A stretch of DNA of 64,000 nucleotides from Candidatus Methanimicrococcus odontotermitis (GTDB lineage Archaea; Halobacteriota; Methanosarcinia; Methanosarcinales; Methanosarcinaceae). Below are positions 36,402-44,897 of this stretch, in pieces. The translations under genes and the position numbers were made by a program. Under the pieces are notes generated by a model that made no database searches, had not been told where the DNA came from, and saw nothing but the letters and a program-made list of their open reading frames with translations. The stretch is taken from positions 1-64,000 of the forward strand of contig JAITUZ010000035.1 of NCBI GenBank assembly GCA_031286065.1. Reading direction: 5' to 3'. Position 1 is the stretch's first letter, and each line of letters opens with the position of its first letter.

Positions 36402-36484
36402 TTATTTGACTCTATGTTATTTTGATTGATGCCACCCGCTATTAGAATAACATATTTTCTATTTTCTTCAATGAGGTTAAGTTT

Positions 36485-37585
36485 ATGGGACGTAATGCTG
36501 TTCTTTTTCTAATTGTATTTTTATCGGTGTTTTTTTCTTTTGGGTGTCTCTCTGAGCCGAATAATATTTCAGAACCGACGAATGTTTCAGAACCGGAAGT
36601 CACTTATTCCAAAACTGGCTCCGTAAAGGCTTATTATCCAAGTCCGAACTGGGATTTTCCGTATTTCAATTTAGCGACGCTTATCCAAGAGTCAGATATT
36701 ATCGTTGAAGTCGTTGTTTCTGACATGGAAGATAAACAGATTATTTCATATAACTACGGACAAGTGGCCGGAATCCCTTACGAAATCCGAGACGCTGATT
36801 ACACAACAGCCGTTAATGAGATTTTGAAAACGAATCAAGATATCGGTGAAGTGATTCTTAATATTGAGGGGAATGCGCCGGATTTAAAAGTCGGCGATCG
36901 CGCCGTTTTATTTATTGAAACGGGTTCTTACGGGAATTCTATCTGCACGCCGCTTGGAATTTTAATTCAAGATTCGGATATTTACGCAGGACTTTGCCAT
37001 CAAATTGGGTTGAATGATTTGAAGGAATTTATTCAGAACGTTTCAAAATCTGATGATTACGCGGTGAAGTATTTTGATGCTTTGTTCTATGATGATATCA
37101 TTTTCGCCCAAGTGCTGACGGATACAAATTTGTCTCAAACAGCGTATTTCGGCTATTCGCCGATTCAGACTCATGAAGCTGAAGTGATTTCTTCAGTCTC
37201 CGGAAAAACAGGTCATATGGAATTCGAGCATCGAGTTTGGTATTTCACGGACCAACTAATACGGGAAAATAATATTGATGTCGGAATATTCGATGATTCC
37301 GGTTGGGTCAAAACCGATGATGGTTCTTATCGTTCTGCTCAATGGGATCCGAAAACCTCTCTCTTAAAGAATGGAGAATATTATCTCATTTATCTTACTG
37401 AAGAACATCGTTTCCATTATGAAAACAGAAGTATTCTCGGGTCTGGTTCTGTAAAACATATTGAAAAATATGATTCAAGAACCCAAAAAGAAGTCAAGGA
37501 ATTGATTGAGGAGTATCAAGAGTTTTACAAATTGGCCGCCGAATATGAAAGCGGACCTTGGGGAGTCTTTCACGTCTCTTCTTGA
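36485..37585 (+). CDS. Lipoprotein with two TIMP/NTR-like domains
   Basis: A 366-residue protein with a lipobox (FFSFGCLS, Cys21), so it is probably a membrane-anchored lipoprotein. Two NTR-like halves follow. The first has LATLIQESDIIVEVVVSDME, DADYTTAVNEILKTNQDIGE and VGDRAVLFIETG; the second has FYDDIIFAQVLTD, THEAEVISSVSGKTGHMEFE and NGEYYLIYLTEEH. It ends with a helix (EVKELIEEYQEFYKLAAEY). GAGGTTA precedes the ATG. It lies 83 bases after the preceding TIMP-like gene on the same strand. The nearest relative in the window is the two-domain protein at 40755. Confidence 0.6.
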   Translation: MGRNAVLFLIVFLSVFFSFGCLSEPNNISEPTNVSEPEVTYSKTGSVKAYYPSPNWDFPYFNLATLIQESDIIVEVVVSDMEDKQIISYNYGQVAGIPYEIRDADYTTAVNEILKTNQDIGEVILNIEGNAPDLKVGDRAVLFIETGSYGNSICTPLGILIQDSDIYAGLCHQIGLNDLKEFIQNVSKSDDYAVKYFDALFYDDIIFAQVLTDTNLSQTAYFGYSPIQTHEAEVISSVSGKTGHMEFEHRVWYFTDQLIRENNIDVGIFDDSGWVKTDDGSYRSAQWDPKTSLLKNGEYYLIYLTEEHRFHYENRSILGSGSVKHIEKYDSRTQKEVKELIEEYQEFYKLAAEYESGPWGVFHVSS

Positions 37586-37662
37586 GGTCTTGTTTTTCCA
37601 AAACTCCCATCGGTTGTGACTCTGCCTCTCGCTTCAAGTTTTTATTATATTTCCTTTTTTCA

Positions 37663-40506
37663 TCACCAATCGTCATCATCTGCCGGACTGTAGTCATCGC
37701 TCAGATATTCGCCGTCTTCTTCGGGCATGCAGCTTGTTTCCAGCGGCGTTTTGCCGGCCGCATCCGTTACATGTCTGTCGGCTCCCGCGTCAACCAGCTT
37801 TTGGACGTAATTATCTCCGTAGCGTCTCCGCTTTGTATTTTTGCTCGCGGAATGAAGGGCGGCATCCCCGTTTTTATTTTTAGCGTTAATGTCAACGCCC
37901 TTCTTTTTTAATTCGCTGAACATCTCTTCCAAATCAAAGGAGTCCGCAAAAGTCAGAAGTCCGTGATATAAAGTATCTCCGTCAGGATTTATATCAACCG
38001 GGGGAACGCCGCCGTAAAGCATGGATTGTATTGAAGATTCGCAGTTGAAATACAAGTCGCGGTCATCTTCATAATTCGGCGTGATACTGATAAGATATCC
38101 TAACGCGTTGTATCCGCCGTTGTCTTTATGCGCGGGGTCGATGCCGTAGTTTACCAGTTCTTTGAATACTTCGTCTCCGCCGTTATATGAAAGGCAGAAA
38201 TAAAATAACGGCGTCCGGCCGAATTTATCGGTGACATCGGCTTTTGCGCCCGCTTTGCGCAGCAAATCCAAAGCCTCTCTTATTAAATGCGGATAAGTTT
38301 GCTTGACAATACAATGCAAAGGCGTTTGCCCGTCTTCATCCGCCGTGTTCGGGTCAGCCTTTACTTTCAACAGTTTTTCAATTATTACCGGCTTGATTTG
38401 TTCTTCTTTGCAGGCGGCGAGTAGTTTCTTGTCTAATTCAGCCTGTTCTTCGGGCGTTTTGGCTTCATTGTACAAAGAAGGCAAGTCTTTGCAAACGTTT
38501 TTCATATATTCCCATTTCTCAAAACGGCTTTCAAATTCTGCCAATTTTTCGGCGGGCGTTTCCCCGTTATGGTCGATCTTGTCCTTTTTCTTCGGGTCTT
38601 TCATGACCTCTTTGAGCTGTTCCATGTGCGGCCGAACCAATTCGCTGTAATCGGCGATGAATTCAAGAGGCGTGCGTCCTTCATTGTCTGTATTTTGAAG
38701 CGGAACTTTGTATTCTTCTACCAGCCGCTTCACGTTTTTCAAAGACAAACACCTCAATGCGTCATGCAATGCTGTCGGGATTTTGTTCGGGTCGGCGCCT
38801 TTTTCCAGCAGCAGTTCAAAAGTGCTGTCATGATAATAAATTCCCCGGCTCAATATGCTGCTTCCGTTTCTGTCAACGGTTTCGTTGATGTCAAATCCTC
38901 TCGATTTGAAATGATTCATCATTTGAGGCAAATCAAGCGCAAACGCGGTCATAATAAGAGAAAAATCCGTAATGTCAACATCCGCGCCGCCGTTTATCAG
39001 CAGCATCACCATGTCATCCGTTTTTTTCATATAGTCTTTATCTTCTTTTTTGCCGGCATCTATCGTGTCAAAAAAGTAATCGATTGCGGTTCTGCCCTTG
39101 AAATTGTATTCGTTCAGAGGAATGCCGCCGTTTATCATTTTTCCAATCGCGCTGCCGTTCATGGCATCCAGTTCTTTGCAAAAAGCCTTGTATTCCGAAG
39201 CTTTAAATTTTTGAGATTTGGGCTTCTTCTTCTCTTCTTCTTCATCGTCGTCCTCTTCATCTTCTTCATCGTTTTCGTCTTCATCCTCCTCTTCATCTTC
39301 TTCATAATCGCCCTGTATTTCCTCAAACTCTTCAAAAGTCGGAATGTCGTCATCGGCGGTGATCAAATCAAGGAACGCTGCGCTGTTCGCGTCTAAACCC
39401 AGCGTGCTGAAAGAGTCCGCTAAGTCCCGAGCTGTCCATTCTGTTATGCTGCTGTTGTCATAGTATTCGACCAGTTCGCGCCCGCGCTTAACGGCGGCTT
39501 TAAAGAGCGCTTCTGTAAATCCGTCATCTTCAAGGGCGTCTTCCAATCCGATTTCCATTAAAAACATCAGTTCTTCCTGCAAATGTTGGTTGTCGCGCAT
39601 GGTCAATTGAGCGGCGATGAGTTCCATCACTCGCGGGTCATTTTTATCAAATCCGTATTTTTCAAACAAAGACGGAATGTGCATCACTTCACCGTAGCGG
39701 TCATAATACCAGCTCACGCTGTCTTCCAAATAATTACAGTAATCGATGTAGTTGCGCAAATATTTGACATCTTTCATCGCCAGCTGAAAAGCGGCTTCCG
39801 AACCGAACGGCGTTTCTTCATTTTTACCTTTAACGCCGTCTTCTTGATTCACTCGGTTCGTTTCTTCGATAAATTTGATGACCAAAGGCACTAAATCATC
39901 ATGTTTCAACGCTTCACGGTAAATGATGGCTTCATTTTGGTATGTTTCAATATCGTCCTCTTCGTATTCGGCGAATTGACCGTCTTCATCAATATAACCG
40001 TAGCTTATACCGTAATTATCGTTGACGGCATTGATAAATTCATCAAAGTTTTCGAGCTGCCATTCCAATAGTCTTTTTAAAGAATCATGGTCATTAGTGT
40101 CAACCGTGAATTCCATTGTTTCCAAATCGAATTCTTCACGTTCTCCGCTTTCATTTTTTAAAGCTCTCATCGCTTCTTTTCGGGCGTTTTTCAAAAGGAC
40201 GGTATCGGTGAAGCCCATCAGTTTGTAGCGAAGCAGTATGACAGATTCCAATTCGTCGACTGTCGGATGATCGGGATCTTCAAAAGTTTGTTCGGCGGCT
40301 AAATGAAATCCGTTTTTTTCTTGCTCTTTGGTCAATATTTCCAAATGTTTTTTCAATTCTTCCAATGAGCTGAACTGAATCTCTTCTTCGTTTTCATCGC
40401 CGCTTGCAATAATTTTCAAGTTCAGGCTTTCGTCATACTCGGCCATCCAAATTTCCGGACTGCCCCCTTGTTTGTGATAGGTTACTCGCGTTAACATAGT
40501 GATCAT
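37663..40506 (-). CDS. Large ankyrin-repeat protein with acidic linker
   Basis: A 947-residue protein without signal peptide, probably cytoplasmic. Residues 1-390 have no recognised domain (acidic, helical). About 395-435 is an extremely acidic linker of Asp/Glu followed by KKKPKSQK. From about 480 to 930 there are some eight or nine ankyrin units, for example EDGQTPLHCIVKQTYPHLI, KFGRTPLFYFCLSYNGGDEV, KNGDAALHSASKNTKRRRYG and AAGKTPLETSC. The repeats fit protein-protein binding; the partner is unknown. Such large ankyrin proteins are more usual in host-associated microbes. The gene is convergent with the lipoprotein gene. Confidence 0.78.
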   Translation of the reverse strand: MITMLTRVTYHKQGGSPEIWMAEYDESLNLKIIASGDENEEEIQFSSLEELKKHLEILTKEQEKNGFHLAAEQTFEDPDHPTVDELESVILLRYKLMGFTDTVLLKNARKEAMRALKNESGEREEFDLETMEFTVDTNDHDSLKRLLEWQLENFDEFINAVNDNYGISYGYIDEDGQFAEYEEDDIETYQNEAIIYREALKHDDLVPLVIKFIEETNRVNQEDGVKGKNEETPFGSEAAFQLAMKDVKYLRNYIDYCNYLEDSVSWYYDRYGEVMHIPSLFEKYGFDKNDPRVMELIAAQLTMRDNQHLQEELMFLMEIGLEDALEDDGFTEALFKAAVKRGRELVEYYDNSSITEWTARDLADSFSTLGLDANSAAFLDLITADDDIPTFEEFEEIQGDYEEDEEEDEDENDEEDEEDDDEEEEKKKPKSQKFKASEYKAFCKELDAMNGSAIGKMINGGIPLNEYNFKGRTAIDYFFDTIDAGKKEDKDYMKKTDDMVMLLINGGADVDITDFSLIMTAFALDLPQMMNHFKSRGFDINETVDRNGSSILSRGIYYHDSTFELLLEKGADPNKIPTALHDALRCLSLKNVKRLVEEYKVPLQNTDNEGRTPLEFIADYSELVRPHMEQLKEVMKDPKKKDKIDHNGETPAEKLAEFESRFEKWEYMKNVCKDLPSLYNEAKTPEEQAELDKKLLAACKEEQIKPVIIEKLLKVKADPNTADEDGQTPLHCIVKQTYPHLIREALDLLRKAGAKADVTDKFGRTPLFYFCLSYNGGDEVFKELVNYGIDPAHKDNGGYNALGYLISITPNYEDDRDLYFNCESSIQSMLYGGVPPVDINPDGDTLYHGLLTFADSFDLEEMFSELKKKGVDINAKNKNGDAALHSASKNTKRRRYGDNYVQKLVDAGADRHVTDAAGKTPLETSCMPEEDGEYLSDDYSPADDDDW

Positions 40507-40754
40507 ATATTGTTACATATCTCATATAAAATAAACGACTGATTATTCAATATACTGCTGTGTGCAAACCATGTCGTTTTCCAAAAATGTGAAAACTGAG
40601 ACTTCTGTTTTTTCGAAAAGTTAATTTTTTGGATGACGCAGATGATTTGAACACCTTTTCAAAAAAGTATTATTCAAAGAGAATTATATGGCTTTATTGA
40701 AGATAAAACCCCATCATAAATGAATATAGCATAAATTCTGCAGGAGTTTTGGTT

Positions 40755-41882
40755 ATGGATCAAATTAATAAAATTCTGATTGTGATCGTTCTTCTTGCGC
40801 TGATTATTTCGGCATCTGTTTTGGTTTGGAAAAACTCTCAATTTTGTTATGTTGAAAATGCCGTTCCTCCCGAAGAACAAATTGTTCAAAAAGAGGTTAT
40901 TGATACTTTAAATGTCACTTATTGGAACCCATGGGGCGGACCGACAGCAACCGGCGTAATACATAATGATTATCCGGCTTTTACATTGGCGGAATATGTC
41001 AAAGGATCAGATATCATCGTTTCAGCAACTGTTTCTTCAACGACTGAATGGAATGATTCGTCAAGCGCAGGGAAAGAAAAGTTAAAAGAACTCGGCTCTC
41101 CTTGGTTATATTCTTCAAATCGGGAATGTTATCTCATTGTCAATGATGTTCTGAAAGGAAATTATGACATCAATCGCGTTTATCTGAAAACGGATGTGAA
41201 AACGCCTGAGTTAAGAAGCGGTCAAGAATACATTTTATTTATTAACGGGTCAGTAAGCGGAAATTATGTACTCTGCACCGCTGAAGGCTATCTGATTCAA
41301 AACGGGTCGAATTATGAAGGCATGTACAATATTTCAATGCCGAAAGAAGATTTGGAATATTTAATTTCATTTACTGACAAAGAATTGGATTGGTATCACC
41401 GGATGGCGGCTTTTCCTCAAGTGTTTATCGGAGAAATGCTGACTACGACGAACGATGCCGATTTAATCCACTCGGGCGGTTTAGAATCGAAACAGCTGCA
41501 TCAAGTCCGCGTTATCAGCACGGTTAAAGGAAATTTATCAGACGTTGTTGATTTTATGTATGACGGAGCTTACATTACTGAGGAGATGTTTCAAACGTAC
41601 GCCGCTTCAGAAAATATGTCTCCCGTTCTCTCTAAGAGGTATGCTTTGACATGGCTTGAGTCAAACGGCACCGGATATTATCAGGAACATCATTGGGATC
41701 CTGAAATTTCGCCGCTGAAAGCGGGAGAGGTTTATTTAATCTGTCTTTGGGAAGATGGGGGTGTGTATCATATGGGCGCGTCTGTGACAGATTACAGAAT
41801 GAATGAACACAATAAACTCAAACTTCAGAAAACCGTAAAAGAGTATCAAGAGACATTAGGAAAAATTGAACAATATGTTTAA
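40755..41882 (+). CDS. Membrane-anchored protein with two TIMP/NTR-like domains
   Basis: A 375-residue protein with an N-terminal membrane helix (about 6-27: KILIVIVLLALIISASVLVW). Two halves resemble the NTR-like pattern: LAEYVKGSDIIVSATVSSTT with RECYLIVNDVLKGNYDINRV and SGQEYILFINGS, then PQVFIGEMLTTTND with HQVRVISTVKGNLSDVVDFM and AGEVYLICLWEDG. It shares the closing helix (VKEYQETLGKIEQ) with the lipoprotein at 36485. I start it at 40755, since AGGAG lies 8 bases before the ATG; a TTG 6 bases upstream is in frame. No protease gene is next to it. It begins a run of three paralogues on the plus strand. Confidence 0.6.
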   Translation: MDQINKILIVIVLLALIISASVLVWKNSQFCYVENAVPPEEQIVQKEVIDTLNVTYWNPWGGPTATGVIHNDYPAFTLAEYVKGSDIIVSATVSSTTEWNDSSSAGKEKLKELGSPWLYSSNRECYLIVNDVLKGNYDINRVYLKTDVKTPELRSGQEYILFINGSVSGNYVLCTAEGYLIQNGSNYEGMYNISMPKEDLEYLISFTDKELDWYHRMAAFPQVFIGEMLTTTNDADLIHSGGLESKQLHQVRVISTVKGNLSDVVDFMYDGAYITEEMFQTYAASENMSPVLSKRYALTWLESNGTGYYQEHHWDPEISPLKAGEVYLICLWEDGGVYHMGASVTDYRMNEHNKLKLQKTVKEYQETLGKIEQYV

Positions 41883-41983
41883 TGATTTGTATTGATTCTT
41901 CAATCCCCCGTTCATAACTTCAAAATCATTTGCAGTTAACCGAATTTATTTATAATTGCCTGTTTAATATCACCGAGATCAAT

Positions 41984-42574
41984 ATGTCTATAAAACAATC
42001 TCAGAAACTTGGTCTTGTATTGCTTCTCATTTCTGCCGTTATCATCGGTTCCGTCATTGGTTATGTTTATCTCCAATCGCAGACGCCCGATGACAAAAAT
42101 TTAGGCGAAATGATGATTAACTGGTACATTCCCGATTATGATACACTTGTTGCCGATTCCGATTTGATTGTCATTGCAACCGTGACGGACAAAACAGGAA
42201 TATGGGATACCGATGATGGTAAAAAGCCGTTGCTCCTGACGGATTCCGACACTATTCGGACGGAATACACTTTTAAGCCTGAAGACGTTTTGAAAGGCAG
42301 CACAACGACACTCATTGGCCGTGTCTACGGCGGTGAAGTTGACGGCTATACGCAGACAGCAATGCAGACACCTTCGTTTGAAGTCGGTGACAAAGTTCTC
42401 TTGTTCCTGAATAACAATGAAGACGCGGACGGAAACCGTATTCTGTGGTATCACATCAACTGGCCGGGCGCTTTTGCCGTAAACAGTAACGGTCAATTTG
42501 AGAATCCGTGCTACGGCGAAATTTCAATTGATCAGCTCACGCAGAACATTGCCGATTCCGAAACATCATCGTAA
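41984..42574 (+). CDS. Membrane-anchored TIMP/NTR-like protein
   Basis: A 196-residue protein: membrane helix at about 8-30, then one NTR-like domain. YDTLVADSDLIVIATVTDKT is followed by GIWDTDDGKKP, TEYTFKPEDVLKGSTTTLIG, RVYGGEVDGYTQ and FEVGDKVLLFLNNNEDADG. The start at 41984 has GAGATC upstream; an in-frame TTG at 41930 lacks a site. It is a recent tandem duplicate of the next gene, with long identical stretches at protein and DNA level (GIWDTDDGKKP, NEDADGNRILWY). Function is unknown; the domain would be outside the membrane. Confidence 0.6.
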   Translation: MSIKQSQKLGLVLLLISAVIIGSVIGYVYLQSQTPDDKNLGEMMINWYIPDYDTLVADSDLIVIATVTDKTGIWDTDDGKKPLLLTDSDTIRTEYTFKPEDVLKGSTTTLIGRVYGGEVDGYTQTAMQTPSFEVGDKVLLFLNNNEDADGNRILWYHINWPGAFAVNSNGQFENPCYGEISIDQLTQNIADSETSS

Positions 42575-42600
42575 AATATTATCAGGTCCTTTGGGCACTC

Positions 42601-43203
42601 ATGACGAAAGACTCCAAAGGAATGAAAATCGCGGTTCTTGTTTTCTCCGCCGCTTTGATTATTATCGCGGCGGCTGCAACTTTTACCGCCGCAGATCGGC
42701 AGAATCCGGCTTTTCCGGTAAACAGTAACATTGGCGGAATTTCTATCAGCTGGCATTATCCTGATTATGAAGAGTTGGTCACGGCGTTGGATTTAATTGT
42801 TATTGCAACCGTGACGAATAAAACAGGAATTTGGGATACCGATGACGGTAAAAAGCCGATGTTTTGGCCGATCCGGAAAAGCGGTATTTTAACGGAATAC
42901 ACTTTCAAACCGGAAGACGTTTTGAAAGGAAATACGACAACATTTATCGGCCGCATCCGCGGAGGCACTGCCGACGGTTATACGCAGGACGCGAACCCGA
43001 CACCGTCATTTGAAACCGGCGACAAAGTGCTTTTGTTCTTGAAAACAAATGAAGATGCGGACGGAAACCGTATTTTATGGTATTATCTTAGCTGGCCGAC
43101 TGCGTTTACCGAAAACCGTGACGGAAAATTTGAAAATCCGTGCTATGATGCGCTTTCAATTGAACTGCTGAAACAGGATGTCACCGCTCTGAACGCGGTC
43201 TAA
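42601..43203 (+). CDS. Membrane-anchored TIMP/NTR-like protein (tandem duplicate)
   Basis: A 200-residue paralogue of the preceding gene. Membrane helix at about 8-30 (KIAVLVFSAALIIIAAAATF), then YEELVTALDLIVIATVTNKT, GIWDTDDGKKP, TEYTFKPEDVLKGNTTTFIG, RIRGGTADGYTQ and FETGDKVLLFLKTNEDADG. The serine of the usual SDLIV is replaced by Leu (ALDLIV). It starts 26 bases after the stop of its twin, so both are probably co-transcribed. The ribosome binding site is weak. About 380 bases of T-rich and structured sequence follow before the next gene. Confidence 0.6.
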   Translation: MTKDSKGMKIAVLVFSAALIIIAAAATFTAADRQNPAFPVNSNIGGISISWHYPDYEELVTALDLIVIATVTNKTGIWDTDDGKKPMFWPIRKSGILTEYTFKPEDVLKGNTTTFIGRIRGGTADGYTQDANPTPSFETGDKVLLFLKTNEDADGNRILWYYLSWPTAFTENRDGKFENPCYDALSIELLKQDVTALNAV

Positions 43204-43473
43204 TCCTTCATTTTTTTCAGTTTTGAGCGGACCGTTCTTCTGAATTTTTTCCGTTTTGTTTTCATTTTTCATTTACGATTTGTTTCCGTTTTAATATTTT
43301 TTTCTTGTTTTTTATTTTTCATTTTTTGTTTTCAATCAAATATATTATCACTGTTTGCATATTTCTAAAAACATAATATTATTTATATCTAAATATCTAT
43401 TTTATTATAGGAATTATTACGATAGAAGGCTGCATTTTCGAATCGGACGAAAAGCGCAGGCACGGACAGAATT

Positions 43474-43537
43474 GATTGCTTTTTTCAATCGTTTTTCTGA
43501 CAAAACGCCTCTCTCCTTTTTCGGAAAGCGGCGTTTT
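43474..43537 (+). promoter_or_regulatory. Two hairpins in the leader of the UAG-containing surface gene
   Basis: GATTG-CAATC (43474-43490) and the 8-bp stem AAAACGCC-GGCGTTTT (43502-43537) lie between a TATA-like ATTATTTATATC near 43377 and the start at 43584. The transcript would have a structured leader of about 175 bases. The second hairpin ends 46 bases before the start codon. A regulatory role is possible but not shown. Confidence 0.35.
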
Positions 43538-43583
43538 CGTGCTGCATAGACAGGAATAATTGTATACAGAAGGAGCAAATAAA

Positions 43584-44786
43584 ATGAAAATAACCCGAAA
43601 AGTTTTAGCAGTGTTATTCGCAATGTTGTTCGTGGCGGCGCTCGCGCCCGTAACATCATTGGCGGCGGATCAAATTCCGGCAGTTGATTTTGTTATTACA
43701 GCTCCAAGAAATAACCTGCCGATGGAAACGGATTTAGATTACCTTTATAATTTCGATCATCCTTATTTCTCTGTCAATGGTGTAAACTGGTTTGACGGAC
43801 ACGGAAATGTAGTAACCCCCTTCTTTCAAGAGGGCAAATACACTCTCCAACTCACTCTGATCGCGAAAGATCCGGATGCTTATGATTTTTCCTACTATAA
43901 AGGAAATAACTCCAGGTTTGCAGAGTTCACAGTGAACGGGCTTCCTATGCGTGAATGTGAGATGGTCGATGATCCCGATTCCGCTGATCAGTTAGGCATT
44001 GAGTTGGAGTTCCCCCGATTGATGGTGACCGGTCTCACTCTGGACAAAGAAGAACTTCCTCTTGAAACGGGCGGGGAGGGAACTTTGATTGCCACCCTGT
44101 TTTCGTCCGGCGAGATCGAGAATCCGGGAGTCATATGGACGAGCAGCGACCCGTCTGTCGCCACAGTGGACGCAAACGGCAAAGTGACCGGGGTCTTGGA
44201 GGGAACGGCTGTCATTACAGCGAAATCTGTTGACGGCGGCTATGAAGACACCTGCACAGTGACGACGATGACTGAAATCATAACCATTCAGTTTAATTCA
44301 AACGGCGGCACGATGATCGCGGATCTGGCGGGAGTGATTTCGGGCGGCATGATTACAGAGCCGGCAGCCCCCGTTAAACCCGGTTACACGTTCGGCGGAT
44401 GGTACACAGAAGCCGAATTGACGAACGCGTGGGATTTTGACGCGGATACTGTAACAGCAGATATCACACTGCACGCGAAATGGATCGAAAACAGCAGCGG
44501 CGGTTCGTCTTCCGGTTCCGGTACAGGCTTCGCAACAGTCGTTGATCCCGCGGATAATAATGTGAGCGCATCGTCTGCTGGCAGCGATAACAACACACCG
44601 CCGGCCGGCAGCGATAACAGCGCACAGCCGCAAGAAAACGATGACAGCAGCAGACCCCCCCCGGATGAGGATATCCTTGATGCGCCGCGGGCTGAAAATA
44701 AAATCAGTGCGGTCAAGTGGTTTATCGCAACGGCTGCGATCTTTCTTCTCTTTTAGTTTTTGATGTACGGCCGGCGGAAAAAATAA
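43584..44786 (+). CDS. Surface protein with Ig-like and InlB domains; in-frame UAG in the membrane anchor (candidate pyrrolysine)
   Basis: An exported protein: signal peptide (1-28), an N-terminal domain, a BIG_2 Ig-like domain (about 142-222, with WTSSDPSVATVDANGKVTG), an InlB B-repeat (about 234-305, IQFNSNGGTM to FGGWYTEAELTNAWDFDAD), a Ser/Gly/Asn/Pro-rich linker, and a C-terminal membrane segment. A TAG at 44754-44756 (codon 391) cuts this helix after WFIATAAIFLLF. Reading through gives FLMYGRRKK and then TAA at 44784, completing a normal helix plus basic stop-transfer tail as in the neighbours. All other genes here stop at TAA or TGA. AGAAGGAG lies before the ATG at 43584. With UAG as stop, the product would be 390 residues with a stunted anchor. 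Confidence 0.75.
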
Positions 44787-44826
44787 GCGCGATTGAGCGG
44801 TAAGCGTCTCAAATAAGACAAAACAA

Positions 44827-44852
44827 ATATCATTTCAAATTTGAAATGATAT
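44827..44852. terminator. 26-bp perfect palindrome between convergent genes
   Basis: ATATCATTTCAAA and its exact complement TTTGAAATGATAT form a perfect inverted repeat without loop, between the surface protein gene and the convergent mmp10. It is placed to serve as a bidirectional terminator. Confidence 0.5.
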
Positions 44853-44897
44853 CTCATTTTTTATTTCGGCGGAATGAGTTTTTTCCACTCTTCTCCT

